In this document: positions 57,890 through 64,000 of the stretch, piece by piece
Layout: each line of letters starts with the position of its first letter
How positions within the stretch are numbered: the stretch's first letter is position 1
NCBI GenBank assembly: GCA_002633005.1
Contig: NMRA01001047.1
Span: 1 to 64,000, forward strand
DNA length: 64,000 nucleotides
Source of the DNA: Phoronis australis
Lineage: Eukaryota; Phoronida; Phoronidae
Direction: 5' to 3'
Made by a program: the position numbers and the translations under genes
Notes under the pieces: generated by a model
Told to the model about the DNA's origin: nothing
The model's database searches: none
Seen by the model: only the letters and a program-made list of their open reading frames with translations

Positions 57890-58557
57890 CTAAACCTACA
57901 ACGACTGATGGCTTGTAATGTATACAATCAAATTCATACAGAAAATAATTTTTACATGAATAATAGTTGATGATTTAAGTACTAAGTTTCTTGGGGCAAA
58001 ACCCACTAATTCCGAATTTAATAATGCGGCTACCGGAAATGAAGTCGGATCTCAGTTGGTAACTGGAACTACTTCATAGCAATAAACACTCGACTCAATA
58101 TACCACTGTCTAAGCTTGATCCGTGTCGCTAGTAGACCAACAATTTCCAACAAACCATCTGTGATTTTAACTTGTCGATATGATTTGACTTTACTACGCC
58201 AAACACAAATTGTATCCGACGTAGCAGAGTGTAGATTCCATGCAATATCTGGCTGGTATTGCCATTGCACTGTAACGGCCAACTGAAGGACAACCCCTAC
58301 TTCGATTGATGATAGATGCAGTGACTGCGAGGTGTACATACATGTATCAACAAAACACTGAGACTATAAATAAATGTTCCCATTCAACAACACCGCAACA
58401 CCCACAAAGCAACATCAAGCCGGCTACACGTGACGGTGCGCGACATTCGGACCACTTGGAGCGTGGGGTTTAAAAATGGCAAACTACAGAAAGTTGTCCA
58501 AAACGTCACTTGGCAAGTTGGAGCTCGTGGTGATGCCGGACTGAGCCAGAGAAAAAA

Positions 58558-58623
58558 ATGGACTTGTCCGGTGGATCCCACTACTGCTTGCACCTGCAAC
58601 AATAAGATTCTTATCGATAAACC
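58558..58623 (-). pseudogene. decayed tRNA-Pro copy
   Basis: It aligns with the intact tRNA-Pro (CTTGTCCGG at its 3' end, AAGATTCTTA in the middle). The anticodon stem and box B are destroyed. Confidence 0.65.
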
Positions 58624-59071
58624 TTCAACGTCCGATGGCTTGTAATGTATGCAATCAAATTCATACAATAGATATTTTTAGACGAATAATGTTTGATGAT
58701 TTAAACACTAAACGTCTTGGGGCAAAACCCCCAAATTCCGAATTTAACAATGCGGCTACTGGCAATGAACTCTCGCATCATTTTAACTACTCCGTTGCAA
58801 GAAGTACTCTACTCTGGTACTACTTTCTAAGCTCAATTCGCTGGACCAACAACTTCCAACAAACAATATCTGCCACTTAAACCTGTCGATGATTTGACTT
58901 TGCTATGCCAAAGCCAAATTCTGTCGACTAAGTAGAGTGTAGATTTCAATAGCTGCATGGTGTTGCCATTGCGCTGCAGCTACAAACAGAAGGGAAATCT
59001 CTACTTTGATTGATGGTAGATGCAGTGACTGTGAGTAAATTTAGTAAATGCACCCGATTGCGTACAAGGCC

Positions 59072-59144
59072 GCCTCGATGGCGCAGTAGGTAGCGCGTGA
59101 GTCTCATAATCTCAAGGTCGTGAGTTCGATCCTCACTCGGGGCA
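59072..59144 (+). tRNA. tRNA-Met (CAT), elongator
   Basis: A 73-base tRNA. The acceptor stem GCCTCGA pairs with TCGGGGC, anticodon CAT sits in CTCATAA, and box B is GGTTCGATCC-type (GAGTTCGATCC). It closely matches the conserved metazoan elongator tRNA-Met. Confidence 0.95.
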
Positions 59145-59628
59145 GGCGGCGTTATTTTTTTGTTCATGAAAGGCAGGATCTAGCGCTACATCGATCCATA
59201 AGAATGATTATTTCCAATATGCCAAAGGTACAAAACCTAGTGGTACTCGACTCGACTGCTGTCTACCACTACAACTTGAAGTCAAGAGACTGGCAACCGA
59301 TTTTACACCTAGTCACTGTTATTACTTTTGTCATTGCTTGTAGTTATTTTTGACAAGGAGCCAATGAAATTTCATGAAAAGATCACACGGCGCACATGTA
59401 TCAACAATACTACGCACTAAGACTATCAATAAAGGTTCCCATTAAACAACACCAGGACACTCACAAAACAGCATCAAGCCTACACGTGACCGTGCGCAAA
59501 ATTTGGACCACTGTCCACGCATCGTTGGAGGGTATAGACGAGGTTTAAAATATCAAACAACCGAAAGTTGTCCAAGACATCACTTGCAAATTTTAGCTCT
59601 TGGCAAAGCTGGGAGAGAAAAAAATTAA

Positions 59629-59700
59629 TGGACTTTTCCGGTAGTTGAACCCGCTACTCCTTCCACCTGGCAACCGTGACGAGATTCATATCGATAAACC
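59629..59700 (-). pseudogene. decayed tRNA-Pro copy
   Basis: Same position in the repeat unit as 58558. It retains CTTTTCCGG and GTTGAACCCG near its 3' end, but the stems no longer pair. Confidence 0.65.
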
Positions 59701-60131
59701 TACGACGACTGATGGCTTGTAACATGTACAATCAAATTCATACAGTAAATATTTTTAGACGAAAAATATTTGATGATTTAAGTACTAGGTATCTTCGGTC
59801 GAAGCTCACAAACTACGAATTTAATAATGCGGCTTCCGGCAATGAATGAACTCTCGAATCTCGGTAAACTACCCCACTGCACTCGACTCACTTGTACCAC
59901 TTCTAAGCTTAAATCCGTGTAGCTGGACCAACAATTGCCAACAAACTATATCTGTCATTTTAACCTGTCGACGATTTGACTTCTTGCAACGCTAAAGCCA
60001 AATTATGTCGACTTAGCAGAGTGTAGATTCCAATAGTAGGTGTTGCCATAAGTGACGACAGTAGTGCAATCCCTACTTTGGTTGATGGTTGATCCAGTGA
60101 CTGTGAGTACATTTAGTAACGTGCCCAGGCC

Positions 60132-60204
60132 GCCTCGATGGCGCAGTAGGCAGCGCGTGAGTCTCATAATCTCAAGGTCGTGAGTTCGATCCTCACTCGG
60201 GGCA
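60132..60204 (+). tRNA. tRNA-Met (CAT), elongator, second copy
   Basis: Identical to 59072-59144 except for one T-to-C change in the D loop (GTAGGCAGCG). All stems and both internal promoter boxes are intact. Confidence 0.95.
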
Positions 60205-60260
60205 GGCGGCATAAGTTTTTACGCATGAAAGCCATGATGAAGCGTTATATCGAACTAACA

Positions 60261-62060
60261 ATATTGTTTCACTACTTTTACAGCGGAATTTATTAAATAT
60301 CAAAATGTCACGTCTGATACAAAGCAGTACCTCTGGTTTGGAAATAGGTATCCATAATTTCCGTTCAGCTGGCGTTGTTGAACTCTTCCCAGGGCTTAAG
60401 TGGACAGGTATTCAGCCCCACCTAAAGATCTCATGTGATACGGACGGGAGGTGTCAACCTACTGCGTTTTAACACATTTCCTACTATCATAATGACAGCA
60501 AATGTCCACTGCTGTGGGGTGGGATGTATTAATACCTTTCGGAAAAAGGCAATTTAAACCTTTTGAACTATAAATAGATGAACAAGGATATTGACTAAGT
60601 AACTGACAATAGAACGCATGTCCAGGGTGAGCAGATGAAGCCGTACAAATCTTTTAATAGCGGAGTTAATGCATGCACCTTTATTGATGATGTGATATTG
60701 TGTTGAGAATATGGTAAAATTCCTTCCATCAAACAAAAATAACTGCCAAATTTGTCATTGTTAAAATGCTCAAAATTTCGTCATTTGTTTGTGGGTAGCA
60801 GCTATACAATGTAAAATGTTCAAATAGCGAAGCAAAGTTTTCTTCCAGTTATTTTATGAAAATTTTGGTTTATTAATTCACGGTTCCGCTATAACTCAAA
60901 GGTGTATTTCGCCGTGTTTAGCTGACTGAAAACGAAAGTCAAAATAGGTCTTTTATTGTCATAAATTCTGTCTCTTATATTCCGCATGTTTGCATTGCTT
61001 GTGACTGGGGTTTGTAACGAAAATGCAATCCTTTTAAGTTAAAGAATATTATGAGTGTCCTAATTCGATTTCCTTTTTTGCCAGCTAAATATAGCGAAAT
61101 CCAACTTCAACTGTATGCTCGAAATGATGTTGCCAGTTTCCACAAATTCCCTACAACCAGGACGAGATAACCAAAGTTTAAAGTTCGTGCTTCTGTTCTG
61201 GCCTAAATCAAAACGAATAAACATTGGTCTGAAAAATACAGAAATGAGAAAAATAAGAGACAATAGCTTAGTATGCTAAAATTATGACTGAATGGCCTCG
61301 TTTTGGAGTAGTTCGCCAAACTTTATATTGACTAATGCCGATGGGATGCGAGAAAACTTTTTAAGGCGGGAAAACTCGGTTTGTTCTACATAACATTTTT
61401 GTTACAGGGGTGCGGTATAGTCATATACGACCTTTAAAATTTCATCGCGCGACTGAGACCACTGCTTCTGGGCGCATGACAACTAGGTAAACATCATAAA
61501 GCATACATTCCGGCCAATGAGAAGGCGCTATTACGTGTCAGTATTGTAGGCTGACACGACAGGCATGGCAATCATCCAATCCGAGTTTGACAACGTCTAG
61601 GGAATGCGGAAGTGTTTGCCGAAATTTGAAAATTGGAAAACAGGCAAAGTGGAAATAAAAGCCTCCACCAAAATAGTGCAATTAGCAATAACAACAGCTA
61701 TCACGGCATGAACCTGTTCTTTGAACACGCAATATCCAACTATAAATGCAGACTAAAACGAAATACATGGGTTATGAGAAAAAATGGTGTTTTTGCTTTG
61801 CACTCAAACAAAATTAGGTCTTTGGGTTCATGCTCAGAAACAGTGCCTTTGGGCGAACAGTTTTGGTCAAAATAGTTATAGTTTTTGATTGACTTTTCGC
61901 AAGATTACGCCTCTACAAGATGATTGCTCGTTGTTTATCAAATGATAAACGTTTTTAAAATTTTGTTCCCAGTTCAATAGTTTCTAAAACACAATAATCG
62001 GTTATAAACTAAAAGCCCAATGAATTGTTTAGCGCTTCTCTGAAAAGACAAAGGCACATG
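60261..62060. other. intergenic region, nothing recognised
   Basis: AT-rich, with only short random open frames and no repeat structure that I could support. Confidence 0.4.
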
Positions 62061-62076
62061 AAACAAAATATGTAGC

Positions 62077-62883
62077 TTTATTCCAAACTTTCATTTACAC
62101 CATAGAGATTTCAAAATATATTACTTCACAAAAATAAATACACATTATAAAACCCAACGTAAAACTATATGATTGTGTCTGGAAATATACATATACTTAT
62201 TATTTTTGCATATTCTGCGTCTACTATGCAAGCGGCATCACACAGTATTCCCAAATAATTTCTAAGCGGGAACCGACTTGCAGAATACAGACAAGGGCGG
62301 ACACGTTTTTAATTAATCACACTATCTAAACATAAGACTAGCCGGCTAAGCAATGCATGCACGCATGTGCATGTGCGCACAAATACAAGTGTACTTATGT
62401 GTGTTTTCGGAAAAAGCCTCAAAACTCTACGTCACCCATAGACCAATAGTAAACTTTTACAACTAAAACTTTTCTCTTTGTAAAAAGACTATTTGTTCGT
62501 AATGTTCAGCCACCGGTGTTGCTATTAAAGTACGTTCACGGTCTTCAGTTTCGTGTCATCCGCCACATTTCCGTGTGTCTGTATAGTGGCCAGCCATCGT
62601 CAAGATGTGGTGGCATCGTAAGCTGGCATGGCAATTGAACATGTATTTTTTTCAAGTTCTGTTACAGGTGGGCAAAATGCATTGAGTCAGAAAATGTCCG
62701 ACAGATCTGTACCATTATACAATATGTTCATGACACATGGCGAATCAATGTTGTAACAGAGACTGGTATGCGATTTGAACCATCTCTCCGTAATCTAATA
62801 GCTGTAGAAGTAGGGGTTGGCCTGGCACATGTTGTCGCCTTCACCCCAGCAATGATCGTGGCATTTGTAAGCGCACGACCCAC
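62077..62883 (-). CDS. 3'-terminal exon of a gene with Cys-rich C-terminus
   Basis: Coding part is 62795-62883, preceded by a good acceptor (pyrimidine tract then AG at 62884-62885), entered in phase 1 and ending in TAG at 62795-62797. It encodes about 29 residues with pattern C-x3-C-x3-CWGEG-x3-C (GSCAYKCHDHCWGEGDNMCQ). This resembles a furin-like or EGF/laminin-type Cys module of an extracellular protein, but it is too short to assign. A minus-strand AATAAA lies at 62077-62082, about 710 bp after the stop, and fits a 3' UTR. Upstream exons must lie beyond 64000. Confidence 0.5.
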
Positions 62884-64000
62884 CTAAAAATAGAAAACTT
62901 CATGAATTACCATGTGTCTAATGGCTGGGAAGGTCAACGGTAGGTTAGACTTCTTTTTATGGCTGCCTATGAAGGAGAATTCAAGAGCTTGAATAGAACA
63001 CAGTAACTCACCAAATTTCGTAACTCAATTTTGCATGAGCTGAGGGGGCTTTAGCCCCCCACTTTTTTCAGTGCTGCGCCGCCCATGTTTTGACCCATTA
63101 CTTCCATTGAATTCAGCATAATTTATCGAAACGGAATTAATAACCGTTTTAATACCCCTTTTTGAAATACAATTATTCTAACGGATAAAAGCAACACAAC
63201 GAGTGGAAATGGATTTAAGGATGAAATGGACCTGCCTAGTGCAAATAGACAAAATGGGCCAAAATTGGAATTAAGGGGTTGAAATTGATACAATGAGACA
63301 TAATGTGTCAGATCATTTATATTAAAGTAAGGTGAAAAATGCCAAAAATGCATTGGTAAATGAAAACATGTGATTCCGTCGCTAATTAAAACACGTTCAA
63401 TTTGCCGTTGGACATACATGTATATTAGGTGAAACACATCATCTATCCATTACGATATATTCGAGAATTATTACGTTTTCTTCGTGAAAAAACGCGACAT
63501 GCGAGTGGCTCTGAAAATTCTCGTTGAAAATATTTACTGTGCTATACTAATAAATCATAGCGTAAAAGCAATGCCTTGGGTTAGAAGATGAACGCAGCTG
63601 TGTCACTTCTTAAATAGTTCCACGAAGCAATTTCTTCGAAATGACAGTGACTTTGAATCATCTGTAATTTGGTGAGAGAAATTTTGCCCAAAAAATAAAA
63701 CAATTAAGATTAATTTTCCTTGTTACATTCTCGTAACCGACACACATAATCACTAAAAACCAATCAAATAAATAATTACGGTTGTATCATCCTGTCTACC
63801 TCGCCAAAACGGTATCTTAATTCTACCATCAGATAAGTTGTTTTTGCATAATTTTGTTGCGTAAGCTTTAACACTGCAAAGCAAAGTGGTGTTGTTGAAA
63901 AATAACATTCTTTAATTTCTCTCTCGAAAGTGCCTTTGCCGGATGTTCGCTAGAGCGGAACTCAGTAAAAAGTAACCAATTAAAATAATTGTCTGGCTTC
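62884..64000. other. probable intron of the minus-strand gene
   Basis: No further exon recognised. Contains a G/C hairpin (GGGGGCTTTAGCCCCC) at 63045-63060, adjacent to a motif shared with 57338-57385. Confidence 0.35.

Larger units (their letters stand above)
57890..60260. repeat. tandem tRNA repeat units (~0.7-1.07 kb)
   Basis: Three diverged units are marked by GATGGCTTGTAA at about 57908, 58636 and 59712. The full unit is a tRNA-Pro (minus), a ~440 bp spacer, tRNA-Met (plus), then ~450 bp of spacer. The first unit has lost its tRNA-Met near 58331; the second and third keep it. Homology to the spacer also flanks the intact tRNA-Pro at 57165. Confidence 0.85.

Overview
This is animal nuclear DNA, most likely from an invertebrate. 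Genes are split into short exons with GT/AG borders, introns are mostly 0.4-1 kb, many interspersed repeats and short terminal-inverted-repeat elements are present, and the tRNA genes are eukaryotic in type. Base composition is AT-rich. The main gene is a clear SMCHD1 orthologue (a family I know to be absent from the common insect and nematode models), and an EcKinase/CHK-type kinase is also present. I cannot settle the phylum; a marine deuterostome or lophotrochozoan fits best. Two single N positions (2182 and 53204) show that this is an assembled scaffold. LAYOUT: 1-159 is a partial + strand exon of an unrecognised gene. From 51,764 down to 1,421 the minus strand carries one ~50 kb gene, SMCHD1. 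I resolved 44 coding exons whose phases all join (about 1,910 codons). The order is ubiquitin-like N-terminus, GHKL ATPase, transducer, a long series of Ig-like beta domains, a short coiled coil and the SMC hinge. One conserved hinge exon is missing at the N at 2182. Two other genes sit inside SMCHD1 introns on the opposite (+) strand. One is a five-exon LRR-ZU5 protein gene (10,981-14,912, inside the 8.4 kb intron 36). The other is a two-exon CHK/EcKinase-like kinase gene (34,931-36,503, inside the 4.7 kb intron 16). Upstream of SMCHD1 a GC-rich stretch at about 51.8-52.1 kb may be a bidirectional promoter, with a small divergent ORF starting at 52,003. From 57.1 to 60.3 kb lies a degenerating tandem tRNA cluster: an intact tRNA-Pro(TGG), two intact elongator tRNA-Met(CAT) genes, two decayed tRNA-Pro copies and one truncated tRNA-Met. 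The right end (62.1-62.9 kb) holds the 3'-terminal exon of another minus-strand gene with a short Cys-rich C-terminus. REPEATS: the introns hold several repeat families: a roughly 1 kb element with a terminal hairpin that carries several CTCF-core-like motifs, a CAGGGCTTGGAAT-ended element with target-site duplication, a palindromic element, a 4-copy ~450 bp family, tRNA-derived SINEs, minisatellites and microsatellites. HOW THE GENES RELATE: SMCHD1 is known in mammals as a non-canonical SMC chromatin protein that antagonises CTCF-dependent chromatin looping. The two nested genes share no evident pathway with it; nesting looks like insertion or relocation rather than functional coupling.
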